The notes beneath the pieces were generated by a model, which ran no database searches, had not been told where the DNA came from, and saw only the letters and a list, made by a program, of their open reading frames with translations. The position numbers were made by a program, and so were the translations under genes. 13,389 bases of DNA. Origin: Desulfurivibrio alkaliphilus (GTDB lineage: Bacteria; Desulfobacterota; Desulfobulbia; Desulfobulbales; Desulfurivibrionaceae). Positions 12,524-13,389 of this stretch are shown here, piece after piece; position 1 is the stretch's first letter; every line of letters begins with the position of its first letter. The DNA lies in the NCBI GenBank assembly GCA_011048585.1, contig DSDS01000158.1:1-13389 (forward strand), written 5' to 3'.

Positions 12524-13389
12524 ATGGTTAAAAAGCTTTCCACCATCGCCTTGGCCGGAGTGCTCTGCTGGCCGGGATCGGCGGCGGCCGACACCGACCG
12601 GATCGCCGAACTTGAGCGCCAAATGGCCGAGATCAACCAGGCCCTGCAGGCCCAGCAGGGTGCCGCCACTGCCGCTTGGCTCCAGAATATGACCATGGGC
12701 GGCGAGGTGATCTTCCGGGGTTACACCCTGCGCAACACCTGGAGTTTCGACGACAACGTAAAGGATGATGATCGCGACGCCTTCCGCCTCAAGGGCAGCC
12801 TCTGGAGCAACTACCAGGCCACCGACGATGTCAACGTCCGCATCCAGCTGACCAACCAGAGCTGGGGCGAGGGGGCCGGAGTGGGCGACAACAAAGACAA
12901 CAAGGTGTTTCTCGACAACGCCTACATCAACGTGAACAACCTGCTGGGCCTGCCGCTGGAGGCCACCCTGGGCCGCCAGAACGTGATCTACGGCAGCGGC
13001 TTCGTCATCCTCGACGGCCAGTCCCAGTATGGCTCGACCTCGATCTACTTCGACGGGGTCAAGCTGCGCTGGCGGATCGCCGAGCAGTTGACCCTGGACG
13101 GCCTTTACCTCAAGGATAGGGAAAACAGACCCGGCCACGCGACTAAAGATGATATCACCCTCTCGGGCCTCTACTTCATCAACCAGGAGTGCCCCCTGAC
13201 CGGCATGCGACAGGAGTTTTACCTCCTCAACCGGGAAGATGAGGACCTGGGCAAGGATATCTGGATGTACGGCGCCCGCTTTTCCAACCGGCTGGCCATG
13301 GGGATCGACTACTCCCTGGAGGGGGCCATCCAGAAGGGCGACGCCGGCTGGGATAAAGACACCAACCGCAGCATCGACCAGGACGCCTA
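12524..13389 (+). CDS. Outer-membrane porin, alginate-export-like family (partial, runs off right edge)
   Basis: The frame is open from ATG 12524 to the window end (288 codons and two bases). A Sec signal peptide (MVKKLSTIALAGVLCWPGSA, cleavage near residue 22) is followed by a short coiled-coil heptad stretch (about 24-46, DRIAELERQMAEINQALQAQ), which in some porins interacts with the cell wall or makes trimers. The rest alternates polar and aromatic residues in the way of beta-barrel strands, with acidic loops (WSFDDNVKDDDRDAFRLKG, NREDEDLGKD). The stretch LPLEATLGRQNVIYGSGFVI (about 145-164) resembles the alginate_exp porin family, which also includes porins for other substrates. The site GGGGGAG precedes the ATG by about 8 bases. 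The substrate is unknown; nearness to pst allows a guess at anion uptake but nothing in the sequence proves it. Confidence 0.82.
   Translation, partial: MVKKLSTIALAGVLCWPGSAAADTDRIAELERQMAEINQALQAQQGAATAAWLQNMTMGGEVIFRGYTLRNTWSFDDNVKDDDRDAFRLKGSLWSNYQATDDVNVRIQLTNQSWGEGAGVGDNKDNKVFLDNAYINVNNLLGLPLEATLGRQNVIYGSGFVILDGQSQYGSTSIYFDGVKLRWRIAEQLTLDGLYLKDRENRPGHATKDDITLSGLYFINQECPLTGMRQEFYLLNREDEDLGKDIWMYGARFSNRLAMGIDYSLEGAIQKGDAGWDKDTNRSIDQDA

Overview
The window looks like part of a Gram-negative bacterial chromosome: GC-rich, with an outer-membrane porin, a periplasmic phosphate-binding protein and a lipoprotein. The long PstC/PstA permeases and overall codon style would suit a member of the Desulfobacterota (for example a Desulfurivibrio-like or other Desulfobulbales organism). 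That assignment is a guess from general resemblance, not a database result.

About three quarters of the window (bases 1-10061) is one minus-strand phosphate-uptake locus, read from right to left: a PhoB-type promoter (about 10061-10006), a roughly 230-base 5' leader carrying a very large hairpin (9969-9851), pstS, pstC, pstA, pstB, a small tandem-repeat lipoprotein-like gene, phoU, and a large unrecognised gene that overlaps phoU by 8 bases and leaves the left edge. PstS should capture phosphate in the periplasm, PstC and PstA form the inner-membrane channel, PstB powers it, and PhoU ties transport to PhoR/PhoB signalling. Both permeases are of the enlarged type: PstC has about 400 extra residues outside the membrane (propeller-like) and PstA has a long periplasmic coiled-coil segment. 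The lipoprotein and the large unknown protein are not standard Pst components and are the most interesting protein-level leads.

Upstream of the pst locus, on the same strand, is a compact hipBA pair (HTH antitoxin overlapping a HipA-family kinase by 31 bases). Its promoter sits so close to the hipB ATG that the mRNA appears to be leaderless, and a 6-8-6 palindrome covers the -10 box. No convincing terminator separates hipA from the pst promoter.

Divergent from hipBA on the plus strand are a YciA-like hotdog acyl-CoA thioesterase (11807-12349) with its own recognisable promoter, then, after a 174-base gap with AT-rich inverted repeats, the start of an outer-membrane porin resembling the alginate-export family (12524 to the right edge).

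No tRNA, rRNA, CRISPR array or transposase gene was seen. The most unusual non-coding structure is the 32-position hairpin in the pstS leader; the most unusual coding feature is the large phoU-coupled gene of unknown function.
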